The translations under genes and the position numbers were made by a program. DNA of 64,000 nt from Gordionus sp. m RMFG-2023. Its lineage: Eukaryota; Nematomorpha; Gordioida; Chordodea; Parachordodidae. Below, piece by piece: positions 19,808 to 34,800 of the stretch; position 1 is the first letter of the stretch, and every line of letters starts with the position of its first letter. The stretch is taken from NCBI RefSeq assembly GCF_954871325.1, contig NC_088777.1:45795366-45859365 (forward strand), written 5' to 3'. The notes below the pieces were generated by a model, which had not been told where the DNA came from, ran no database searches, and saw nothing but the letters and a program-made list of their open reading frames with translations.

Positions 19808-22800
19808 TTATTGAATGATTGTCTTGTTGGAAACACTTCTGATAGCCCAATCTGGATATTTGTCTGTTCCGAGAACTAATTTGGCGTAGGAATTGATAGA
19901 ACAGAAGCTAACTAGAATCCCAATAAAATTCACTACGAATCCGGGCTTTAACTAGTTTATAATAAACGAGATATTTAAAAAAAGGAAAAATAAATATAAA
20001 CTAAAAGGGAATATTTATTCGCAAGTTTATAATGTAAAAAATATATAATTGTCAAATATTTTTCGGAGACCTATTAGTGGTCTAATTTTTTGCCAGCATA
20101 TTTAAAGAAAAATTAAATGCTGGCTCTTATTTACACAGTTCAGCCAGGCACGAGCGGCAATATTTTTTAAGTGGGGGGGGACTTGGGCTAAATTGAGTAT
20201 ATTTTAGAGATAAATGATAGTTTTCAATTTTTTTTTAAAAATAGTTTTGGATACATCTAAAAAAAATTGTCTTGATTAATATAAATATATGTGAAATTAG
20301 AATTTATTTAATTTTTATATAAATTATAAAAATATATTTGTTTTAAAAATTATCACCTTAGGCAAAGATATTCGCCAATTACCCCAATAATACCCCCCCC
20401 CCCCCCCCATATCCTATTTTTAAATTTATCGTCTGATTACTTTTTAAAAATAAATTATCGTCTGCTTATTTAAAAAAAATTATCATGTCACAATTTAATC
20501 AATTTAGAGCTGTAATATGGAAATTACACGTATAAATCCATTATAATATATATATAGGTAATATTGATTTAATAGAAAATGTATGAATATATTATGAATT
20601 AGTATATTAGTTAATTAGATATGTTTATAACGATTATATATGTATGTATTATAAAATATCGGGTAATGTTTAACTACCCAACTCTAATGATATGTATTAG
20701 GATCATCGATTATTATATTATATCCGACATGTTTGTATTAATTTTAGACGCCAGAGTAAAATAAAAATAGCCTTAAGATTTAATTATTGACCATTAATAA
20801 AAAAAATAGGGTACATTTTTAAAATTATATATATATTTATGTATATGGAATTTTAAAAGATTTATATATTTATACCATATCCCAAAATGACAAATTTCCG
20901 GCCGTGAAAACAATGGCGTTAGGCCCGGTCGCAATTGGAAGCATAAACGAATAGGAGGATGCCAAAGTGACAGGAAATACAAAATAATGTGGATGAACTT
21001 TGAGGCTAACGGCCTATTATAAATAGAAACAAATAATTAATATCGAAATATGGCTTAAATTTTTTTTAAATATATCCTATACTCTAGACTTAAATAGATT
21101 TAAATTATTTAATAATTTTACTTTACAATAATAATCCCCATTTAGTGTTAAATGGCTATGTTGGGAGTATGACGGGAAGAGCGGGAGAAGTCGTCGATGT
21201 ATTGCACAGAAGACATATAGATGTGTGCTGCATACAGGAGACTAGATGGAAAGGAAATGGGACCAGAATGATTGGCAAGACTAGCGAAAGTTTAAATTCT
21301 TTTGGCAAGGAGGTAATGATGGTAAGGCTGGAGTTGGGGTATTGGTTGCGGAGAAATTGGTAGACAAAGTAGTCGAAGTGAGAAGGCTAGACAACCAGAT
21401 AATGGTTATCAAGATGATTATTGGTAAGAAGCTATATAATATGATCTCGGCATATGTTCCTCAGGTTGGAAGAAGTGAAGAAGAGAAAGATGTATTTTGG
21501 GACAGTCTATTGGGGGTGACATCGAGACTGGCAAATGAAGAGGGGATTATCCTGGCTGGCGATTTGAATGGACATGTGGGAGCGAGTAGTGAGGGTTATG
21601 AAGGAGTACATGGAGGGTTCAGTTACGGCATGAGAAATTTGGAAGGAGAGAGGATTTTAGAATTTAGTGATGCTATGGATATGATTGTTTGTAATACAAT
21701 GTTTAAGAAAGAATCAGAGAAGCTGGTGACTTATAAGTCGGGTAGTACCAAAAGTGTTGTGGATTACTTGTTATTAAGGAGATGTGATCGATGTATAATA
21801 AAAAATGTGAAAGTGATACCGGGAGAGGAATGTATAAATCAGCATCGACTAGTTGTAGGAGATCTCACTCTTAAAGGTGCCAGGGTCACTAAAAGAAAGT
21901 TTGTCCCAAGGCTGAAGGTTTGGAAATTGAAGGAGGAGAATGCTAGACGTCAATTCAATATGGCATTGGCGATTAGGGAGGCGGAGGTGGCACAAGCATC
22001 TGGGGTGAATGACAAGTGGGAAGCCATGAAGAAAGCTTGGGTAATGACAACTGAGGAGGTATGTGGATGGACAAAAGGGCCGCCTAGACATAAGGAGACT
22101 TGGTGGTGGAGCCCGGAGGTAGCGAAAGCCGTGGATGAGAAACGGAGGTGTTTCAAAGTATGGTATAATAGCAAAGAAAATAGTGATAATGATATTTACA
22201 AGATGGCTAAAAGAAATGCTAAGAAATTAATAGCGAAGGCTCAAGAAGAAAAAAGACACGAGTTTGCTAAAGAAATGGAATGCGCTGATGGAATTGGAAA
22301 TATGGTTAGAATGGCAAAACAGATGTCAAAAAAGAGGCAGGATGTGATAGGTGTAAAGTGTTTGAAAAATATGGAAGGAAAAATGACGATTGATAGTAGT
22401 GGTATTAAGAACACCTGGAAGATTTACATGAAAGGACTTTTGAATGAAGAAAATGAATGGAATAATAATATTAGTTGTGCAAAGGTAGAAGGTCCAGGGT
22501 GTAAATTTGGCAAGGACGAGATAAGGAGAGGAGTGAAAAAGATGAAGAAAGGGAAGGCATCGGGTTTAACGATGGTGGTATCAGAGATGTTTAAAGGTTC
22601 TGATGATTTAGGGATTGAATGGTTAATGAATTTAGCAAATCAGATTGTCACAGAAGGTACTATTCCCGAGGACTGGCGAAGAAGTATAATTATCCCAGTA
22701 TACAAGGGGAAAGGTGATCCTTTAGATTGTGGGTCTTACAGAGCTATTAAACTCTTGGAACATGCAATGAAAGTATTTGAGAGAGTGTTAGAAAAGCGGA

Positions 22801-25800
22801 TAAGGGAACAAATCAAAATTGATGAAATGCAGTTTGGTTTTACATCGGGAAAAGGCACGACAGATACAATTTTTGTGGTGAGACAAATTCAGGAGAAGTA
22901 TCTTGCGAAGGAAAAGAAACTCTATTATGCGTTTGTTGATTTGGAGAAAGCATTTGATAGGGTGCCGCGTGAGATTACAAGATGGGCCTTGAGAAAATCC
23001 GGTGTGGAGGAATGGTTAGTTACCGCAGTGATGGCAATGTATGTTGGAGCACAAACAGCAGTACGGACGGATTATGGTGATAGTGACAGCTTTGAGGTGA
23101 AGGTAGGACTTCATCAAGGATCCGTGCTGAGTCCATTATTATTTATCTTAGTAATGGATGTGGTGGCTAGAGAAATGCGTGAAGGACTTCCCTGGGAGAT
23201 ATTATATGCAGATGACCTTGTATTAATGGCAAACAGTGAGGGAGAATTGAGGGATAAAGTTAGTAAATGGAAAATGACTATGGAAGCAAAGGGCCTGAAA
23301 ATGAATGCATCAAAAACAAAGGTGATGATTGGTGGGGAAAATCTAAAGATAGAAGAATCAGGTAAGTGGCCTTGTGGTGTATGTGGGAAAGGAGTTGTTA
23401 GAAATTCTATCCAATGCACCAGATGCCAGAAATGGGTACATAAAAGATGTAGTGGGAAAAAAGGCAGTTTGATGTTAGAAAGAATGACCTTTATTTGTAA
23501 AACATGCATGAAAGGGATACATAATAATGATAACCTAAAAAATGGTGGTCTGGATATTGGCAATGGGTTAACCCTAGAAAAAGTGGATAAGTTATGTTAT
23601 TTAGGTGATATGCTAAACGCAGATGGTGGTGTAGATTCTGCTGTTGTTGCAAGGATCAGACAAGCTTGGAAGAAGTTCAGAGAGATGTCGTCTATTCTTA
23701 CAAATAAAAAAGTTTCTCTGAAGTTAAAGGGGAAAGTTTACGTAAGCTGTGTGAGGAGTTGTTTAGTTTATGGCGGTGAAACATGGGCAATGAAAGCAAT
23801 TCACGAAGCCAAATTAGAAAGAACAGAGATGAGGATGGTTAGATGGATGTGTGGGGTATCTCTGAGAGAGAGAAAAACTAGCAAGGAATTGCGAGCAAGA
23901 TTAGGTATAGAAATGATTGGTATGGTAATGCGACGAAATAGACTAAGATGGTTTGGGCATGTGGAACGTATGACAAGAGATGACTGGGTAAAGAGATGCA
24001 CAATGATGGAAGTAGGAGGATCAAGACCTAGAGGAAGACCCAAGATGACGTGGACAAATGTGATAGCGGCGGATATGAGAAGCTTGAATCTTACAAGTAT
24101 TGATGCTCAGGACCGTCAAAAATGGAAAAGAAAAATCAGAGGGAAAACTGGCCTACCCGGGTAAACCTGGAAATCGCCATAAAACGGAGAAGAAGAAGTG
24201 TTAAATGGCTGGATTTTGCCGATTTTTGAAAAAGATTAACTTAAAATATCAGCCAAAAGTATATCCAAGCTTGGAAACTATGCCCACATATTATAGAAAG
24301 GTCTGGATATCTATTGGTGGAATTTTAACCGAAATCGAACCTTTTAACAGCAATACCCATTCTGCAATGACTAAAATGTATCCTCATCGCTTGGGACTAC
24401 ATCTGTTTGTTCAAAAAACTACTAAATATAACAATCTCTAATTGGTTCCCGCAAAGTCTGATAGACTCCTGCAAAATTAAATTTTTGCGCACGTGGCCCG
24501 GTTAAATTTTTTTAAGTTTTCTTCATATTAATCAAGTAATAATATTTTCAATTTTAAAATATTTCGCTAACTATAATTTTGTATCGTGGTACAGATTGCG
24601 GAAAAACGATTCCCAAGGAAAATTGGCTTCTAAAAAAATTAGCCTTTAAACCTCAGAAATATTTTTTATCTAAAAAAATTCCCCCTTCCTACGTTAAAAA
24701 AAATACTTTTTCATCTAAATATTTGTTTTAAAAAAAAGGTTTTATTTATAATGGAATACAACATATGTCCGCATATAATTTACATCTATCTATAAATTTA
24801 ACCATTTCCGACATAAGGGGAACCAATATGGAAGCCGTTGAAATATTGCTAAGAAGTTCGGTTATAAACGAGGTAAAAATAATGAAGATTAGGACTATCA
24901 ATATGGGATTATAGTTTTTGAATACGCCAAAGGAATCCACTAAGGTTTGAGACAGTCCCGAAGCCTGATTTTCCATTTTTTAAAATTTAAATTAACCATA
25001 TAAATTCATGACCAAAATGTCATTGCTTAAATATATAATTATATACATTATCATTTCGTATTTATTCAATATACAAGGTGGCTAAAAAAGTAGCGTTTTG
25101 AAATCTTTATGCCCATAAAACTTGTAAACTCGTTTATTCTTAAAAAGACCTTCAAATTTTTATTTCAAGGGCTAGAAGGGTCATTGTATTGAACTATAAC
25201 TGGAAGCTTTTTCAAAATTTTTCCCTAATCATAAATTATAATGCAAAACACAAATATACATTAGAATTATCAAAATAAAAATTTCTAATATTTTTAATTT
25301 CTCAAATTTTGTTTTGTCCAACCCCTGCATAAAAACTTAAAAGAAAACTTTGAATCCCGCTGCTATGGCCATCCCACCACCAAACAAAAATATGATGTCC
25401 CACAACAACCTCACTTGAACTCTTTCCCACGTGAGTATCGGTTTGTAAGGGATATAATTTGGTTCTTTTTCTTCGTCTCCTTTTTACACAAAATAACGCA
25501 AATAATATATATAAAATTTTAAAATTAATGAAGATATAAATTACATTCGATCTTTTTTTTTATGTCCGATCAAAAAGGAATTTCATTATAATGTAAACTT
25601 GCTTAGCTTACCTTACTAAATTAGTTTTGTTAAACGGTCTGATTAAGATTTTAGCCAAAAAATAATATCATGTAAGCCTGGAGATTTTGCTCATAAATAA
25701 GCAAAAAGGTTTGGAAGCTCTATTTGCCTCTAGGTTTATATAATGATATTTTGGATTACAATTTTAATCGGGCCGTTTAACAACACTACTACTAATAACT

Positions 25801-28800
25801 AAATCGATATCTTTAAGAAACTTTGATTTTTATAATTATATTGATTATCAATACAAATCAAATTTAACTGAATTTTAATCTGTCGTTTTTTTTATAACCT
25901 AGTAAATCTTTTATAAATATAAATTATACAAATCACTGTAAACTTATAATGTGAGTCTAACGTCGTTACATTTTTTGAGGAAAAGGAACGTCATTCGTTA
26001 CTTGTTTTAGAAGATAATGAGTAACGCGTTTCTTTCTTTTTAACAGTAATGCAAAACGTTATTCGTTACTTTAAATTATTTTCTTAAAAAATATACCCAA
26101 ATAAAGAAAATTAAGGGTACTATGTCTTCACTTTGTAAGTGTAATTTGTAATTCTAATATTCCAGCCTCGATGTCCAACAGCTCAATTAAAAAATAACAT
26201 ATGAAGGTAAAAATATAAATTCAGAAATTTCGATAAAGATAAAAAAAAATTTGTGAAAATGATCTAATAAGTTTTTTGAAATTAAAGATCGTTCTTCTTT
26301 AAATATTTTTAATAAATTACTCTAAATTTTTAATTATTAAAAATAATAATTCTCTCATTCGCTGAGCGAGTTGAATGTGTATTTAGCACAGTGAAAACTA
26401 TGTTGAACACTAAGCACATCTGATCTCAAAATTTTGAAAATAAATTATTATTTAAAAAAAAACTTATCTTTTATCATCTCTATGTGACAAATTAAAAGAA
26501 AATCTATATATAATATTCAGGATTTTTTTCAAGTAACGAGTAACGAACGCGTTACTTTTTTGAATAGCGAAAAACGCGTTCCTTCTTCAAACGGGTAACG
26601 GTAAAGCGTTCCTTTTTTTCAAAACGTAACGAAAAGAAACGTTTACAGCACTAATTATATCTCATACTATTTGATATATCATTAAAATTTTGCTTTTTTT
26701 TAAAACTGTTTAGATTCAATTTTAGAGTGGAAAAATCGGTAGGCATGATGAAATACAATATAGCGAGTATTAAAGCTGGAGTTGTGTCATTCACGTAACT
26801 GGTTATTTAATATTTAATAAAATCAAGTTTTTTATAACCATATATAATATTAAATAAAATATAGTATAAAGAAAATAATTCTTACTTTTTTTTTATCTAT
26901 TACTTTTTTTTTCCTCGTTCCTTTTCTTTCTTTCTACATTCTTTCCTTTCTCTTACAACTTCCTTGTTCAAATTTTTTTTGCCAATATTAATTTTAACTC
27001 GTCTTTGAAGAAGCTTTGCCATCCTGGTATGAATCTCGGTTTTTTGAGGACCCATATGAATATAAGAAGTACAAACGTCGAAGCAACTGCAATTTCCTGG
27101 TCCCTTATATTTTTTTTCAAAAAAAAACGAACATATTTTTTTGAATGGGAGGTAAAAAAAAAATTTTTTTCTAACTTTGCCAATGATTAAAAAGTTAGTG
27201 GACTCATTTCTGGTTTTCAATGCTATGAGCGTCATAAGAGAAGGATGCTTCCGGAATTAGAAAATAGGTTTGCAAAACTTTTATCAGTTAAAAAAATCTC
27301 CAGCCGATTCCTTCCGTTATTCCTATAATCATAGAAATGCGTGACGATCAGTGGGTTGTCTCTGAACCTCAATAGCGAACTTTTACTTTATACCAAAATT
27401 ACTTTTGGTCATTCTACTGAGAGTCATATTACGGTCTAATCCAATTAAAAAATTTAATAAGTGTTTAAACTCAATCAACTACCTTTATCTCAATTATCTC
27501 CAAGGACCCCAGAATGCCCATCAAAACCAAATCATTAGACAGGGGTAAATGACGACTTAAACCAAGCTTTAATAAATATAGCTGAAGGAAAACATTCCTA
27601 TATTCCGATTAAAATTTTTTTTACACAAGAAATGAGCTGAAGCATTATTTAACCCTTAGTTTACCCAAGAAGGTCACAGGGCCCATTTGTCATGTTCAAT
27701 TACTCATAAACTTATAGATTTTTTTTTGAGCTGAAATTTTTTTTAATGGGTCCATACAAAGCTTGTCAAAAGTAATGTATCGTATCATATTCCTTCCCAA
27801 AGGAGTCCATTCGATTGGTATTTTGCATTTTTTTACAATAAAATAAATATAAACAAAAGACAAACAGAACAAATTATATATCAATTCGTAGCCCAATCCC
27901 TAGCCTTAAAAAAAAGTGAGCTCTCTACCTATAATATACTTTAGAAGCTATGATTTAATTATGAACCCAGGATAAAATGGTTAAAGAAATAGGGTAAAGT
28001 GATTAATATAATATTTAACACATTTTTTATATTTCTTTTGAAACATGTAAAAAAAATAATATATATTAGATCATCCAATGAGAAATGAATGTTGACAGTC
28101 TTCGATTAACAATTCCTCTCATTGCTCAATATCTGTTATAAATTATTGTCGTTCCAATAAAATTGTTATCCTGTTCATATAATTAGGCAGCCTTTCGACA
28201 AAGCAGTATATGGACCTTAAAAAAGTTTTATAATAAAGCTCTTGACATATGGGTGAGAAATCAGGTGAGGGCAACCATTCCATTCGTAATATTCCAAGAG
28301 TTTAAAAAATAAAATATGACCCATAATAATACATCAAATAGATTTTCTGCTAGTGACATATATCCATTAAACCCTAATATATTTACAGATCAAGATTATA
28401 TCTTGTTGACTGTTGTAATAATTTAAATGGTAGCTTGAATAAATAAAATTGAAAATTTTGTGGCTAAACCTTTAGTAAATAATATAGAATTTATGTCCTG
28501 CATTAATGAATGAAGATGTTCCCAAAGGATATTATAACAGATGAACCCGATCATTATTAAATTTTACCTTCATGCTCTAAGAACTTTAATAAATCAGTAT
28601 TCAATCCAACATCTAATATTTCTATTCCAAAATTGTTCACAACTTTATCAGATAAAATCTCTAAAAAAAGTAAACATCAAAAAAGAAATGTTTACTAGTT
28701 ATATGCAATAAAATTTTTTATAAATAATCGCGAGGGTGGAGAATGGTTAAAATGTACAAAATTTCTTGTAAATAATTATTTTAACCACTTTACCCTAGTG

Positions 28801-31800
28801 CTTATCCATTTTACCTTTTCATCTAATTTCAAAACAAGCAATAGGACCATCGAAGATGAAGAAATGTTATAAGTTTGGCAATAATATGGAAACTAGGACC
28901 ATAAACAAAGCTACAAAAAAATATATTTTATCGGCATAAATGTGGTCGAAAATTAATAACCGTTCGGGTTAATAATAGGCGGTCTAGTAGTCTTAAATAA
29001 AAGGGGACCGACAAAAGCGTGGTTTAGTCTAAATTCCTGACCACGTTAAAAACATGATTATTTGACTTACTTCATACGCCCCAAATTGTTTAGCTGAACT
29101 TTGATGTAGGGCCTAGCATCAAACGCATCTTGGTTCTTCTTGTTGGTGCAGATCTCTCTATAGGTCTGCCTATTTATGATATTTATTTTTATTTACAAGA
29201 ATTACTTTTAAAAAAAGGGGAACAAAGAATAAGTGATTATTAAAAAATTATAAAGTATTTCGTCGATGAGTGAAAATTAAACTCACATATGAATAGCGAA
29301 TAAAAAATAAGATTAAAATATTTTATTTTTTTTTCCCAATAAATTTAAATCCCCCCTTTATCATGGTTTTTTAACATAAGAATTAGAATCGAGAAAGGAA
29401 GGGCGCCAAACAGACTATTTAGAACGCGTCTTATTCCTTTGAGAAGACTTGAGTCAGCCCTATCTCAAGGATGCTAAGGATATTTTGCTCTATTTTTATA
29501 TTTATTTGTCTCCTATATATTATAGATGAAAAGGAATAATCCTTAGCAACGCAAAAAAAAAGAATAACAATGTTATCTTTTGATTTTAAAACTCTCTATC
29601 AACCTAATTAAGCTATTAGAGTCAACATCTTGGTCAGTTGAAGGAATGATATCCCTCTAGATAGGGAGAAAAAGAATTAGAAAAATACCAATAGACATCT
29701 CAAAACACTTATAAAAATATTTACCCGGACAATGTTATGAAAATATTTAATACTTTTTTCCAAAATAAATATTGGCAACCTTCAAAATTAAAAGTTGATT
29801 TATTTAGGTCTCCTATAGAAGATAAAAAATAAATATTTTCTTTTGTTTATTTTGGTGCACAATTTGACAAATAATGACATTATTTTAAATTTGTAATTTA
29901 TTTATTTTTCGTTTAAAATTGTTGATCTTATATATAAATATTTTAAAAGTTTTATATTCTTTTAAAAAAAATATATTAAATGTCACTTTATATCTTAGAT
30001 ACTTATATTTTAAAGGTTCATCTGAATATTTGTCGAGTATACGTTTTTCTTCAAAAAAAATCCCCATCCCTAGATTAGTAAATAATTATTTCACCAAAAT
30101 GTATAAATTAAATAGTTTTAAATTTTTTTTAAAAAAACCTGATTCCAAAAAAATACATCCCCAAGAATATCCACATTAGAATCAAAATTATGAAGGCACC
30201 CGGGAAAGAATATAATAACCATTTATCAAAGCTGACTTGAGCCTTTTCGCCAAAAAGTCTAATTATTTATTTAGTTTTTTTTGAATAGTTTTTAAAAAAA
30301 ATTTATTAAATAAACGATAAAAATAATTCAATTCTTTAGAACCCCTAACCACAAATAATATAATTACAAAAAAAACAAATATATCTATACTAAATAAATC
30401 TGAAATTTTAGTAATATAATCGTGATGGTCAGTTAATGTATTATAGTTCACAATTTAGTTTTTTTAACCAATCTCAATTTCTACTTTTCTTCTTAGATTA
30501 AGAACTATTGTTCAACTTTAAATTTTCTTGACCAAAACTTTTAATGTAGAGGAGCTGGGATATTTAAGACTGTTTATTAAATAGGATGTTAGCCTAGAAT
30601 GCGAGAGCTGATTGAGTAACTCGTATAAATAAATAAATTGTATTTTATAAAATGATACCTAGTTTGTAATTTATTTTTATCTAAAGTATTGTTGAGGCAT
30701 TAGGAATTTCGAAGTTATATTAACAATTCTCTGCAGTATTGTTATTGCTAACTTGTGGGCATGGGTTTTATCTTATGAATGTCATTATGGCGATTGCAAG
30801 TTTTAGATTAAAATATTTTCAGTTAAATGATGATTATCGTGAATGGGTCTCCTCTCACTCAGTACCCTTGGTCATTTTTAGAAAATGAATCACGAACTAA
30901 CAATGACAATAAATCAAGGAAATGATGGGCTATTAAAAAAATAATGAAAAACGATTCGCAATAGGTGAATATTATAGATATCTATTTATAATTATAACCA
31001 ATATTTCTATGCCCTAAATTTATAAAAAAAATAATATTGTATTTCCTTTTTCATAAAGTTTCCATACCCGTTTAAAACCAATATAATTTAAAGATCAACG
31101 TGATTCATTAAAAACAAATTCTTTTAAGATATTTAATATTTTCCTTTTACATCTTGTTTATTTTACATTATTATAATGTTCCGTTATCGATGAAATGTTA
31201 GGATATAATCTTCGTTTTTCCAGGTTTACACGAGCAAGCCATTTTCCCTTTCACCATTACCCCACAAATAGTCTACCATAATTTTGGTAACTATGTTCAG
31301 CTATAAAAAGCAAATTTTCTAAGAAAACTACAATGTGTTATAGATTCTAAAAAGTATAATCTATAAAATTTAAATATATGTATTTTTGTTTTTACATTGA
31401 AAATATAATATAAATTTTTTAAAATAAATGCTTTCCCTTTTCCGTAAGATATTGAAGAAAAAAAAAAGATCATATAGATGTAACAGACCACTATAATAAT
31501 CAGGCTGAGAAAATGTCTGCTTTGATTTCACATAAGGGCTAGAACAACTATCATAATTGATTATAAAATATTTAGGATGCACTGATATTATAATGGTCTG
31601 ATTATAAATATGTAGATTAACAGATATTTTTTAATGTATAACCATCTCGGAATGTTAATAACACTTTAATAATATGTTATCAAACAAAAATATTTTAAGG
31701 AGGGATGAGTATCGGCAAATATAATCACCTTATCTTTAGGATAAGGATTCGCCGATCCGATTCTAACGCCTGCTTAAAATAATTTTGTTTTATAAAAAAA

Positions 31801-34800
31801 TTGTGATGTTAAATCGATATTCCAAGTTCTGCCAATCTGGTGCTAATTCTGAGATATACCATTTATGGCCAAGCCAATCGATGCAGCCCTTAAAAATATT
31901 AAATATGTTGGTTATATATTCTTTGATTTCAGTTTCGATATTTATATTTTAAATTTTCTTAATACTGCAGAAATAAAATATACAGAACGTAAAAGATTGA
32001 TAGCTCTCTTGAATTATGAATAAGAAATCTTTGATCCTTTCTTTCTCCACATATGATTAAGACTTGGATCAAAAGAGAAAAATTACAAATTACAAAAAAA
32101 GCAATTTATGCGAAAAAAAAACTAAAAGAAAGCGAAAAAATACAAAATGTCTTACCGCGAATATTTTTTTCTTTCAAATAAAAAGTTTTAAAATAAAATC
32201 AAGATTGAATAAAAAAACAAACCACTTTATTAAATCCCTAAAAAAAACAAGAAAAGTGTGAAATATTTTTTTGGCTATTAGCGAACCCCAAATACGATTA
32301 TACTAGTAGAATTACAGACTTAAATAAAAAACAGATTTTTTATAAATATTGATTTTTTCCCCATATATAAATATAATGATTTAATCATATTTATCTCGTG
32401 GATATTTAAAACGGTCGGGATTTAATATCCTTTTTAATCTAATTCGTGTTTCCCCATAAAATTCTTTCTCAACCTCAACCACCCCTCTAAAAAAATCGAC
32501 TCCATTTGTTACTTAAAAAATTTTTTTTGCGTTGATGTTAACCAATTAACTGTAAAAGAAATCGATTATATAAATTAGGGCTTTGCCGATCCACAAATTT
32601 TTTATCCGATTCGATCCAATCCGCTTTCGATAACCGATACCGATTTGATATTTATTTTTATTTACCACCTATAACTAATTTCATAGATAAAAATCACTAT
32701 ATTTAATTAAATAACCAACTAAACCACAAATGATTAAATGTATTTCTCCAAAAGTCTATGGGAAATAGTTATAGCTGGCTGTAGTGTTGCTAAATGACTC
32801 TCGATTTAAACGATATCAAATTAAGGGCCAAAATAGTATTATCTAGAATCATAATTACGTCAATAGATATCCCAAACCTTTCTGTCATCTCTGAACAAAA
32901 TCTCCAAACTTATTTTGGCTAAAAATCCTGAGTTATCTTCAATAATCAGCTAAATCGAATCATTTAATAGAAACTAGCGGAAAGTAATTCAGGTTGTTTT
33001 AAACCCCTTTTCTTGTTGCAAATAATATATAACAAAAAAAATACCAAATTTTTAGCTATATTATCAATTAAAATAATTCGATTTTTTTTTTATAATAAAA
33101 ATATAATGAATTTTGGTTTCTTTTTATATATATATTAATATGAAATTATATATAAAGTAATAAATATCGGCCCCGATCCGATATAATATTTAATGTCAGC
33201 GCAGCCCTAATTCTTTCTAAAGAAAGATTCGTAACAATAAATTTTGAGTTTTTTTACGTGCTATTTATTTTACTTTCTTTTCAAAAAAAACCATTAATGA
33301 GGAATAGGAAAGAAATTACTGCGTCATAAGTCCCGTCATTATCAAATTAGGCCCGGTCCCTGTCAAAGAGGCCGTTCCCCCCAAATTGGCGGCGTATGCG
33401 ACGGCTATGAATATAGCTTTATTAATCGGCACGAGACTCTCGTCCATTTGGTAACGGAAGGAAAATCGTGTGCTTAATTAGTACATGGTATAGCAATATG
33501 TAAGTATTGTGAAATGGAATCTTCGTATAAAATGTCAAATTAAAAAATGATCTACTAAATTCAGCTGTTTATCATATTGATGACACCTATAAAATATGAC
33601 CGATGAAAATATGAGATATCGTAAAATATTATTATTATTTCTATCAAGCGAGAAAAGCTCCTATGAATATGTCCTAGATCGTCTTCTTTTTTCAAAAATT
33701 TTTTTTAATGGTTGTGACTCAAGGAAATGCCGCTATAACAGTTGTCTATTAATAATTACATGGCCTGCCAGATTTGACAGGTTATTAAACAATTTTTAAT
33801 ATATTTTAAACCCCAACGACATATCTCCTTAACTCTTAATCCTATTCCTTACTTCGGATACTTGTTTAATTTTACAATATATTTCCTCCCATTAAATAAT
33901 CCCATTCAATTTTAAATTCTTTGAGTTGAGCTATTATCCTTAATAGTTAACTTTAGATTTTTTAAAAAAATAAAAGAAAATTGGTATACACATTTTTAAG
34001 CGTATGTCTATTTATTATTTTTTTAAAGAAAGAATGACGTGCAGGCTACTTTTCTGATTATAATTAAGAATTAAGTTTTTAGAACTAAGACGCAGTTAAG
34101 TAGATTATTAATTAGAAAAAAAATTTTTTTTTTTACCTTGAATCTTCGGAATTTTCTTTTGGATTGAGCGTTTCAATATTTAAGTGTGAATCGGTGGTCG
34201 TTTCTAAAATAATTTTTTTAAAAAAATTTGGTTTATATTAAATTCGAACAACTTTCCGGAAATAAGGAATGTATTTTTTTTAAGAAAAAGGAGATGTATC
34301 GGTTATTGGACATGGTACTTAATCGATACCGGATGTCTATTAATTAGGATTATCTTATTTAAAATTTAATGCAAAATTGAGTGCCCTCCAAATTTCTTAT
34401 TTCATCGTTGATTACTCTACTTTTTACCTAGCCCTCGAGGATGACGATAATGCATTGGACTTGGCCGTAGGAGCTGGAGAGATATAGAACCGTTATTAGG
34501 TGTTCGATTCTCTAACCCGCCTTTTTAGAAAGTCATAAATGTCGTATTAATAAAAACGATTCCATTTGGATATTATAGAACAGTATTTGACAAAATAATT
34601 CTTTATATTTTTAAAATCTAGCATTCTGACAAAACTATTATCTTGGGATCCCGAAGGTAATAAATATCGGTTTCGGCGCGGGTTCCGATAAAAATAATGG
34701 TTCAGAGGTTTGTGAAAAAATATTAATAGGTTCAGTTGGAACCTTTTAAAAATCCAGTTCGATTCCTATCACATCGACTTATTAGGATTATGTATGGAAA

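Noticed and set aside
23114-23563. Minus-strand 149-codon frame inside the intronic LINE
   Set aside because: Antisense to the RT and zinc-cluster region of the LINE; no independent evidence.
24205-24441. 78-codon plus-strand frame after the LINE
   Set aside because: Starts inside the target-site duplication and lies in an SLC13 intron; no similarity or splice context.
26900-27235. 111-codon minus-strand frame over an SLC13 exon
   Set aside because: It is in the wrong frame. The SLC13 exon 26999-27103 uses another frame (PRFIPGWQSFF) with proper splice borders.
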